Source: Sphingobacterium sp. ML3W
GTDB taxonomy: Bacteria; Bacteroidota; Bacteroidia; Sphingobacteriales; Sphingobacteriaceae
Direction: 5' to 3'
NCBI RefSeq assembly: GCF_029542085.1
Contig: NZ_CP107036.1
Coordinates: 372,001-436,000, forward strand
Length of the DNA stretch: 64,000 bases
Below the pieces are notes generated by a model. That model ran no database searches and was not told where the DNA came from. It worked only from the letters and a program-made list of their open reading frames with translations. Shown here in pieces: positions 9,669 to 15,673 of the stretch (position 1 is its first letter; each line of letters starts with the position of its first letter). The position numbers and the translations under genes are program-made.

Positions 9669-10553
9669 ATGAAAACGCTCCAATTTAATGTGCCGACAAT
9701 GCAAGGCCAAAGTTTAACAGTACAAGAGGATATTTTAGAAACTTTTTATCCGCATCTTCACCGACATCAAGAAGCTCAACTCATGTGGATAGTAAAGGGA
9801 AGAGGAATATTGATTGTTGAAGATACATTACATCCTTTTAAAGAAAACGATATTTTCTTTTTGGGTGCTAATCAGCCACACGTATTTAAGTCGTCTTCGC
9901 AGGACGGTTTTTCAAATGAGTCTCGTTCTATCTCGATTTTTTTTGACCCGAATGGTAAGCTCAAGTTCTTGTTCTCATTAGAGGAATTTGAATCATTAAA
10001 TCAGTTTATTTATAATAATTCCTGTGGTTTTAAAATTCCTAAGGAATACTTTGAGCAAATTTCAGAACGAGTATTACAACTGAAATCTTCCGACCAAATG
10101 GATAAATTGATGCATTTTTTCTATCTATTGAGGTCTTTGGCGAGCATATCAAAGGAGACGGATCCGCTCTGTGCAGAAAGAGCAGAAGTGATCTTAGATA
10201 CGATTCATAGTTCGAATCGGATCAATGTTATCTGTAATTTTATTAAAGAAAATCACAAACATGATCTTAGTCTAGAAGAGGTTGCTGATTATGCGAACCT
10301 TACACCACAGGCATTTTGTCGATACTTTAAAAAACATTGCGGCGTTACCTTTGTGACTTATCTCAACAGAATTCGAGTGAAGGAAGTATGCAGTCAATTA
10401 ACAGAAGATCACTTAGATAGTGTTTCGTTTATCGCATACAGTTGTGGATTTAACAGTATTACAAATTTCAATAGAGTGTTTAAGCAGATCATTGGCTGCA
10501 ATCCAAAAGAATATGTACAACAATATAAGCAAACACTATATTCTGTTATCTAG
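9669..10553 (+). CDS. AraC-family transcriptional regulator with cupin sensor domain
   Basis: A 294-residue regulator. The N-terminal cupin-like domain (about 25-110) has the motif pattern HLHRHQEAQLMWIVKGRG and FLGANQPHVF of AraC-type ligand-binding folds. The C-terminal two-helix-turn-helix DNA-binding domain (about 190-290) includes LSLEEVADYANLTPQAFCRYFKK in its first half and SVSFIAYSCGFNSITNFNRVFK in its second, ending with the typical NPKEY. It diverges from the peptidase genes, and AraC-family regulators commonly accompany hydroxyproline catabolic clusters, so control of the 1-9 kb genes is a reasonable inference. The ligand is unknown. It is followed by a 334-bp spacer with a small-RNA candidate. 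Confidence 0.88.
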   Translation: MKTLQFNVPTMQGQSLTVQEDILETFYPHLHRHQEAQLMWIVKGRGILIVEDTLHPFKENDIFFLGANQPHVFKSSSQDGFSNESRSISIFFDPNGKLKFLFSLEEFESLNQFIYNNSCGFKIPKEYFEQISERVLQLKSSDQMDKLMHFFYLLRSLASISKETDPLCAERAEVILDTIHSSNRINVICNFIKENHKHDLSLEEVADYANLTPQAFCRYFKKHCGVTFVTYLNRIRVKEVCSQLTEDHLDSVSFIAYSCGFNSITNFNRVFKQIIGCNPKEYVQQYKQTLYSVI

Positions 10554-10768
10554 GGTAGTTGTGGTGAAGATCCGAAAATAACGAGCTTGTTGATTTCAGG
10601 TAGTATTTGGAACTAATTGTCGTCGTGTAGGAGCTGCATATTTCGATGGTTTTCGTATCAGCAGAGACGATCAAAACATTCAGTTATAAACACTTTTTCA
10701 TCAGGTCTATTGTGTAGGAAAAATAAAGAAGGTTAGATTTATTATCTTTAAGGACGTTGAATAGACAT

Positions 10769-10836
10769 AAAAAAAAGGTTTTCAAACGGGGAGAATGAAA
10801 ACCTTAAATAACCAATTATAAACCTAAATTATGATA
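10769..10836 (-). ncRNA. Candidate ~67-nt small RNA, copy 1
   Basis: Reading the minus strand, a -7 box TATCTTTG (10847 to 10840) is followed by about 30 nt of AU-rich leader, then a 9-bp stem AAGGTTTTC/GAAAACCTT (10797-10805 with 10775-10783) closing a 13-nt loop that contains CTCCCC, then eight T residues (10776 to 10769). The transcript start is placed 4-7 nt after the -7 box. A 72-bp segment covering -7 box to stem (10777-10848) recurs at 60403-60474 with three mismatches, so the leader as well as the hairpin is conserved. No protein is encoded on this strand. The function is unknown; the C-rich loop could pair with GGGGAG-like sites. Confidence 0.6.
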
Positions 10837-10839
10837 CTA

Positions 10840-10870
10840 CAAAGATAGTGTGTTTATTACACTTTGTCAA
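10840..10870 (-). promoter_or_regulatory. Promoter of small RNA copy 1
   Basis: On the minus strand, TTGACA at 10870-10865 (TTG core 10870-10868) is separated by 20 bp from TATCTTTG at 10847-10840. This matches the Bacteroidota housekeeping promoter, -33 TTG and -7 TAnnTTTG with about 20 bp between. It lies 18 bp past the fabF stop. Confidence 0.65.
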
Positions 10871-10887
10871 GATCTTTCTAAAAAATA

Positions 10888-12126
10888 TTAAATCTTTTTA
10901 AACAGAATACTTGAATTGTGTCCGCCAAAGCCGAAAGCATTGCTCATTGCCGTTTGAACAGTCTTTTCCAACGGTTGATTGACAACGATATTGATACCTT
11001 CAGGAATTGCAGGATCAATATTTTCGATATTTATAGTTGCTGGAATGACATTATTGTTTATTGACTTTATGGCGATAATTGCTTCTATTGCTCCTGCCGC
11101 ACCGAGTAGATGTCCTGTCATTGACTTGGTTGAGCTGACCCAGAGGTTGTTAGATTTGCCGAATGCAAGTTGCATAGCCTTCAGTTCAGCGATATCACCA
11201 ACCGGGGTAGATGTGGCATGAAGATTCAGATAATCCAATTGGTCACTGTTAATTTGAGCTTCTTCCATTGCCAGTGACATTGCTTTGGCTGCGCCTATGC
11301 CTTCGGGATGAGGAGAAGTCATATGGTAGGCATCAGCAGTCATCGAAGCTCCAACAAGCTCTGCATATATCTTTGCTCCCCTTTTCTTAGCATGCTCATA
11401 TTCTTCCAATACCAAGGCTCCAGCCCCTTCGCCCATGACAAATCCATCACGATCTCGATCAAATGGTCTACTTGCCGTTTTAGGATCATCGTGTCTGCTG
11501 GACATTGCTTTCATCGCGGAAAAGCCGCCAACTGAAGCCGGAGTAATAGGAGCTTCTGAACCGCCGCTAATAAAAACTTTAGCCTTTCCTAATCGAATAT
11601 AATTGAATGCGTCCATGAAAGCAGTGTTGGAGGTCGCACATGCGGATACCGTTGTGTAATTGATTCCCTTTAGCCCAAATTTCATCGATATCATTCCTGA
11701 AGCCATATTGACAATAAGTCTGGGAACGAAAAACGGACTAAACCGTGGAATATAATTGCCTTTTACATAACTTTCAACTTCATTTTCAAATGTTTCCATT
11801 CCGCCCTGACCAACGCCCCAAATGACCCCAATATCAAATGGGTCCATGCTGTTGGGGTCTAAACCGGAATCTTCTAAGGCTTGAGAGGCGCTATACAAAG
11901 CATATTGCGTAAATAGGTCACTTCTCTTGATTTCATTTCTATCCAAGTATTTCTCCGGTTGAAAGTTCCTGACTTCACTTGCGATTTGCGTTCGAAACAG
12001 AGACGCATCAAAACGGCTAATGATAGCTGTATGATTTTCACCACGTAAGATATTATCCCAGAATGTATCAACATTCTCTCCCAGTGGGTTAATTGTTCCC
12101 ATGCCGGTAATTACAACTCTTTTCAT
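10888..12126 (-). CDS. fabF: Beta-ketoacyl-ACP synthase II (FabF)
   Basis: A 412-residue condensing enzyme that extends acyl-ACP with malonyl-ACP in fatty-acid synthesis. The thiolase-fold triad is complete: Cys163 in SACATSN, His303 in NLHATSTPVGD and His339 in SMTGHLLGAAG; the C-terminal GFGGHN loop is present. The length and residue numbering closely match E. coli FabF. No acyl carrier protein gene is adjacent, and the gene follows a TetR-family gene 62 bp away on the same strand, with a palindrome in the gap. It may therefore be a regulated paralogue rather than the housekeeping copy. Confidence 0.92.
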   Translation of the reverse strand: MKRVVITGMGTINPLGENVDTFWDNILRGENHTAIISRFDASLFRTQIASEVRNFQPEKYLDRNEIKRSDLFTQYALYSASQALEDSGLDPNSMDPFDIGVIWGVGQGGMETFENEVESYVKGNYIPRFSPFFVPRLIVNMASGMISMKFGLKGINYTTVSACATSNTAFMDAFNYIRLGKAKVFISGGSEAPITPASVGGFSAMKAMSSRHDDPKTASRPFDRDRDGFVMGEGAGALVLEEYEHAKKRGAKIYAELVGASMTADAYHMTSPHPEGIGAAKAMSLAMEEAQINSDQLDYLNLHATSTPVGDIAELKAMQLAFGKSNNLWVSSTKSMTGHLLGAAGAIEAIIAIKSINNNVIPATINIENIDPAIPEGINIVVNQPLEKTVQTAMSNAFGFGGHNSSILFKKI

Positions 12127-12157
12127 TTTTTTATTTTTTTAGAATTAATGTGTTAAT

Positions 12158-12171
12158 ATACCGATTGGTAT
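12158..12171. promoter_or_regulatory. Candidate TetR operator before fabF
   Basis: ATACCGATTGGTAT, a perfect inverted repeat ATACC-N4-GGTAT, lies 32 bp upstream of the fabF start. A related site, ATACTTTTCGGTAT, lies in front of the adjacent tetR gene; both share ATAC-N6-GTAT. Confidence 0.5.
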
Positions 12172-12188
12172 GTGTTTTATTGAGAAAA

Positions 12189-12782
12189 TTAAATTTTTAT
12201 CTCCCGATCCACCATGTCTTTCATATTGTCTATTACGATAGTAAGATCTTTACCACGTCCGGAGATTTTTGCAAGTAAAATTCCACCTTCAATCATCGCC
12301 ATGAAGGTAATTGCAAAGTGTTCAGCAGAAATATGCTGTTTAAACTCTCCACTCGTAATTCCTTCTTCTAATATAGAAATCAATCGTTGCCGCCAAAGCG
12401 CAAATGATCGTTTGACTTTTGGCGTTAAAAAAGGGAGCGAGTCATCAGCCTCAATAGCAGCATTCATCAACGGGCATCCTCCTGATGCAGCGATGTTTTT
12501 GAAATTTTCTTTGTAAAAATCAAAAAATGCATAAAGCTTCTTTAAAGCAGTTCTGTGTTGACTAATCAGCTGATCTACACCATCAGCAATTTTTTTACTT
12601 TGATAGGTATAAACATGAAGTGCCAGGTCATCTTTATCTTTGAAATTACCATAGATACTGCCTTTAGTTAAACCTGTAGCTGTAGTGATGTCTGAAAGTG
12701 AAGTAGCAAAGTATCCTTTTTTATTAAAGATAGGGGCTGTCTTCTCAATGATAAATTGTCGGGTCTGTTCTGCTTTTGACAT
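12189..12782 (-). CDS. TetR/AcrR-family transcriptional regulator
   Basis: A 197-residue regulator from the ATG at 12782; an upstream in-frame TTG at 12806 falls inside the predicted -7 promoter box and is rejected. The N-terminal HTH is clear: FNKKGYFATSLSDITTATG then LTKGSIYGNFKDKDDLALHV (about residues 18-55), the classic TetR signature. The C-terminal half is a helical ligand domain of unknown specificity. Palindromes of the form ATAC-N6-GTAT occur both in its own promoter and before fabF, which suggests autoregulation and control of fabF. Confidence 0.88.
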   Translation of the reverse strand: MSKAEQTRQFIIEKTAPIFNKKGYFATSLSDITTATGLTKGSIYGNFKDKDDLALHVYTYQSKKIADGVDQLISQHRTALKKLYAFFDFYKENFKNIAASGGCPLMNAAIEADDSLPFLTPKVKRSFALWRQRLISILEEGITSGEFKQHISAEHFAITFMAMIEGGILLAKISGRGKDLTIVIDNMKDMVDREIKI

Positions 12783-12803
12783 GATGACGCTGTTCTTTGG
12801 TTT

Positions 12804-12829
12804 CAAAGATAAAAAATACTTTTCGGTAT
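12804..12829 (-). promoter_or_regulatory. tetR promoter -7 box with overlapping operator candidate
   Basis: The minus strand has TATCTTTG at 12811-12804, a perfect TAnnTTTG box, giving a leader of about 15 nt before the ATG at 12782. Immediately upstream, 12816-12829 carries ATAC-N6-GTAT (plus strand ATACTTTTCGGTAT), which a repressor could occupy between the -33 and -7 regions. No TTG is seen at the -33 position. Confidence 0.5.
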
Positions 12830-12867
12830 ATTATTAATTTCTGTAGGATGCGACTGAAAAAGTTACA

Positions 12868-13494
12868 TTATTTTCTTTCCGTTATGCGGTAAGTGCAACG
12901 GGAACCATTTTCGATAATGTATTCTATTCTGCTGATCGAATATGATGGGCCGATAAGCTGTTGAAAATTGCGAAGTTCTGAACGACAAAAACCTTGACAT
13001 TCAGTTGCTGCGGCACATATGGGACAGTGATTTTCAATGAGGAGATAAGATTCGGCTTCTTTTTTCCATTCGGCCATATATCCTTCTTCCGTTCTCTTGG
13101 TAGCGATAATATCAAGTTTTTTTTCGATAGATCTGGTATCAGATATGGCATTCATATATTTCTGATATACTTTTGACTCGCGGTCGGTGATCAATAGATC
13201 CAAGGCATTCTCACCAAGCACCTGTTTAATGGATTGCAGGAGTTGTACAGTAATGTCAGCATGACTATCTGGAAATTTTGCAAGCCCTAATGGTGAAAGG
13301 CAATAATAGGTGGATGGTCGGCCTATGCCTTCACTTCTCGCATAAGATTCTATTAGGTCCTGATTAGCAAGATTGAGCAGGTGTTTGCGGGCGCCCTCTT
13401 TTGTAATACCCAACTCTGCCGCAATAAGCGCAGCCGTAACCTCGCCTCGCATTTTTAATAACATTAATATTCTATCTGCTGGAGCCTTCTGCAT
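12868..13494 (-). CDS. HTH transcriptional regulator with C-terminal cysteines (SufR-like)
   Basis: A 208-residue protein. A winged helix-turn-helix fills residues 1-75 (ILMLLKMRGEVTAALIAAEL then ITKEGARKHLLNL and a wing around SEGIGRPSTYYCLS). The C-terminal domain holds a cysteine cluster in NHCPICAAATECQGFCRSEL, the arrangement seen in SufR-like regulators where cysteines bind a redox-sensing iron-sulfur cluster. It diverges from the sod operon, and octamers TTGTTTTA/TAAAACAA appear four times in the spacer. The likely role is redox-responsive control of sod and of itself. Family assignment is by motif; cluster binding is inferred. Confidence 0.8.
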   Translation of the reverse strand: MQKAPADRILMLLKMRGEVTAALIAAELGITKEGARKHLLNLANQDLIESYARSEGIGRPSTYYCLSPLGLAKFPDSHADITVQLLQSIKQVLGENALDLLITDRESKVYQKYMNAISDTRSIEKKLDIIATKRTEEGYMAEWKKEAESYLLIENHCPICAAATECQGFCRSELRNFQQLIGPSYSISRIEYIIENGSRCTYRITERK

Positions 13495-13500
13495 TTGACA

Positions 13501-13519
13501 ATTAAAAAGTTGTTTTAAT
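13501..13519. promoter_or_regulatory. Inverted repeat in the leader of the SufR-like gene
   Basis: ATTAAAA (13501-13507) and TTTTAAT (13513-13519) form a 7-bp inverted repeat around AGTTG, and include TTGTTTTA (13510-13517), the octamer that recurs in the sod operator. It lies between the gene's -7 box and its start codon, a position fitting autorepression. Confidence 0.4.
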
Positions 13520-13529
13520 GTTTTCTGAA

Positions 13530-13537
13530 CAAAGATA
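13530..13537 (-). promoter_or_regulatory. -7 box of the SufR-like regulator gene
   Basis: The minus strand reads TATCTTTG at 13537-13530, a perfect TAnnTTTG box 36 bp before the start codon. A TTG at the expected distance is not present. Confidence 0.45.
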
Positions 13538-13604
13538 CTATTTTTTCAATTGTTGCTATAATCAATAGTATTAAAGTTTTTGTCTAGCAGAGGATAAATT
13601 TTAT

Positions 13605-13644
13605 GACATTAATAAAACAACTATTTGGTTGTTTTATTAATGTC
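13605..13644. promoter_or_regulatory. Sod operator: perfect 16-bp inverted repeat
   Basis: GACATTAATAAAACAA (13605-13620) and TTGTTTTATTAATGTC (13629-13644) are exact reverse complements separated by CTATTTGG. The right arm contains the TTG of the sod promoter, and the whole element lies upstream of the predicted transcript start, so it acts as DNA rather than as an RNA hairpin. It is the strongest palindrome between two regulated divergent genes in the window. Confidence 0.7.
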
Positions 13645-13659
13645 TATTAGTTAGTTTTG
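13629..13659 (+). promoter_or_regulatory. sod promoter
   Basis: TTG at 13629-13631, 20 bp, then TAGTTTTG at 13652-13659 match the Bacteroidota -33/-7 consensus exactly. The ATG is 32 bp downstream of the -7 box. Confidence 0.65.
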
Positions 13660-13691
13660 ATTCATTATTAAAACAATAAAACTAAAATAAC

Positions 13692-14318
13692 ATGAGCAAA
13701 TTTCAATTACCAGATTTATCATATGCCTATGGGGCACTTGAACCTTATTTTGATCGGGAGACAATGACGATTCATCATCAAAAACATCATCAGGCCTATG
13801 TTGATAATTTAAATAAAGCCGTAGTCGGTACAGGTGCTGAAGGTATTGAATTGCAGGATATCCTGGCGGAGGTGAGCCAATATAGCCCAGCTATTCGCAA
13901 CAATGCCGGAGGGCACTACAATCATTCCTTGTTTTGGCAAATTTTATCTGCAACACCGAAAACAGTACCTACTGGAAAGTTGGCAAAGGAAATAGATGCA
14001 ACTTTTGGTTCCTTAGATGAGTTGAAAACAAGGATAAAAAACGCAGGACTCGGACAATTTGGTTCTGGATGGTCTTGGCTTTATATTAAATACAATGGTA
14101 CTTTGGATGTAGTAGCGACGCCCAATCAGGATAATCCTTTGATGGATACCCAATTGACGAGTAGGGGTGTGCCTATCTTGGGTGTTGATGTATGGGAGCA
14201 TGCCTATTATTTGAAATATCAGAATAAAAGAGCAGACTATTTGGATGCGTTTTGGTCTGTCTTAGATTGGTCCGCCGTCGAAAAGCAGTACGAAGAAGTG
14301 ATCGATAAATTGATTTAA
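13692..14318 (+). CDS. sodA: Superoxide dismutase, Fe/Mn family (Mn-type features)
   Basis: A 208-residue enzyme that dismutates superoxide to oxygen and hydrogen peroxide in the cytoplasm. The metal ligands are His28 (TIHHQKHH), His78 (GGHYNHSLFW), Asp166 and His170 (DVWEHAYY). The GG before the second ligand and NQDNPLM in the C-terminal domain resemble Mn enzymes more than Fe enzymes, but metal choice cannot be fixed from sequence. It is the first gene of an operon with a DUF2480 gene and a flavin reductase, downstream of a palindromic operator and divergent from a cysteine-bearing regulator. Confidence 0.95.
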   Translation: MSKFQLPDLSYAYGALEPYFDRETMTIHHQKHHQAYVDNLNKAVVGTGAEGIELQDILAEVSQYSPAIRNNAGGHYNHSLFWQILSATPKTVPTGKLAKEIDATFGSLDELKTRIKNAGLGQFGSGWSWLYIKYNGTLDVVATPNQDNPLMDTQLTSRGVPILGVDVWEHAYYLKYQNKRADYLDAFWSVLDWSAVEKQYEEVIDKLI

Positions 14319-14363
14319 AACCTTGAACATTCAATTAAGCGGGTATACTAATTATAAAATAAC

Positions 14364-14855
14364 ATGTTTGTAAATAAGGTTGAAAATTCGGGTATATTGG
14401 CGCTCGATCTCATTGATTTCAAAACTACACTTGAAATTATAGAATTTGACATCAAGACACTGTTTTACCAAGAAATGATCGTCAAAGAAAAGGAGTTTAA
14501 AGCGGCTCTTGCTGCATTGGAATTGACACCCTTTGTAGGCAAAGCTGTTGCTTTTACTTGTTCTGTTGATGCCATCATTCCCCCCTGGATCTATATGGCT
14601 TTAGCCGATAAATTCCATCCTAATGTGGCTTGTTACGATTTTAAACGTGTGGAAGCATTGGAATTGGAATTATGGACCCAAAATTTGAAGCGGGCAGATT
14701 TGTCTCCGTATCAGGATCAAAAGGTGGTTGTGCGGGCAAGGCCAAATATGCCAGAATCACTTTATATGCTAGCTGCTGCACGCTTAATTCCGATTGTTAC
14801 AACATTGATGTACGGAGAGGTCGGAATGCCAAAGGTTATTTTTAAAAGAGCATAA
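14364..14855 (+). CDS. DUF2480 family protein
   Basis: A 163-residue protein without signal peptide or membrane segment. It matches by eye the Bacteroidota DUF2480 family: start region VNKVENSGILALDLIDF, a middle segment FVGKAVAFTCSVDAIIPPWIY and an end with MYGEVGMPKVIFK. The biochemical role is unknown. In other Bacteroidota members of this family are often found near iron-sulfur assembly genes, an impression from memory and not checked here. The placement between sod and an FMN reductase, 45 bp after sod and 6 bp before the reductase, points to a role in oxidative or iron-sulfur stress. Confidence 0.75.
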   Translation: MFVNKVENSGILALDLIDFKTTLEIIEFDIKTLFYQEMIVKEKEFKAALAALELTPFVGKAVAFTCSVDAIIPPWIYMALADKFHPNVACYDFKRVEALELELWTQNLKRADLSPYQDQKVVVRARPNMPESLYMLAAARLIPIVTTLMYGEVGMPKVIFKRA

Positions 14856-14861
14856 GAAACA

Positions 14862-15413
14862 ATGAAAGCATTAATATTTAATGGCGCCTTGGAGCGTAGG
14901 CAAGAATCTACTTCCGGAGTATTGTCTAATTATTTCGCTGAACAATTGAATCAGCTAGGTGTTGAGAATAGTGTTTTTAACCTTGCGGATAGTGGAATAC
15001 CACTATTTGATACAAGTCTCAGCAGGATACCCAATAGTGTAAAGATCATGAACAATCTCTTTCTGGAGGCAGACCTGCATTTTTGGCTATCTCCTTTATA
15101 TCACGGAAGTGTACCGGGGGTAATGAAAAACTGTTTGGATTGGCTAGAGATAAGCGCAAAGAACAGTCCGGCATATCTCACCGATAAAAATATCGGACTG
15201 GTTTGTTGGGCGGATGGTGTACAGGCCCTACAAGGGATCAACGCTATGGATGCAATAGCAAAATCATTACGGGCATGGACTTTACCTTTTAGTGTACCTA
15301 TTGTTAAAAGGGAACTATTTGAAAACACAGACTCAAGGGAGATCTCGTCGGATTATAAACGTAAATTGGACCTGTTGATCAATATCGCAACCACACGAAC
15401 AGCAGTATTTTAA
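14862..15413 (+). CDS. NADPH-dependent FMN reductase / flavodoxin-like oxidoreductase
   Basis: A 183-residue flavodoxin-fold protein. The N-terminal strand and phosphate loop (KALIFNGALERRQESTSG) and the later SPLYHGSVPGVMKNCLDWL (about 80-100) are the two FMN-contact regions of the NADPH-dependent FMN reductase family. It would reduce flavins or quinone-like substrates in the cytoplasm. It starts 6 bp after the DUF2480 gene and ends the operon, which a terminator follows 75 bp later. Confidence 0.85.
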   Translation: MKALIFNGALERRQESTSGVLSNYFAEQLNQLGVENSVFNLADSGIPLFDTSLSRIPNSVKIMNNLFLEADLHFWLSPLYHGSVPGVMKNCLDWLEISAKNSPAYLTDKNIGLVCWADGVQALQGINAMDAIAKSLRAWTLPFSVPIVKRELFENTDSREISSDYKRKLDLLINIATTRTAVF

Positions 15414-15487
15414 ACACTGTTGGCACGTTCCTGAAAATAGTATTTTCTTAAAAGCAGTTTAAAAATTATTGTTACATTATTAATAAT

Positions 15488-15517
15488 AAAGCACCTCGAT
15501 ATTCATTGAGGTGCTTT
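15488..15517 (+). terminator. Hairpin terminator of the sod operon
   Basis: AAAGCACCTC (15488-15497) pairs with GAGGTGCTTT (15508-15517) over a 10-nt loop. The T-rich tail ATATGTTTTC is weak. The A- and T-rich stem ends could serve both strands. Confidence 0.65.
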
Positions 15518-15673
15518 ATATGTTTTCAAAATTGCTTAGTTTTGAGAAACTGTGTGTTGAAGTGTTCGTAGTATTCACTCAATTTCCCAGAATAGCACAT
15601 CTATAGCGTTGCATCTCAAAAAAATGCAATAAACTGTTATTATTGTTTCATAATTATATAAGGTGTCTGATTA

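Noticed and set aside
10831..10848. Mini-ORFs of five codons (ATG ATA CTA CAA AGA TAG and the like at 60457-60474) in the repeated element
   Set aside because: The sequence is better explained on the other strand as the -7 box and start of a small RNA ending in a terminator; the peptides differ and have no ribosome-binding context.
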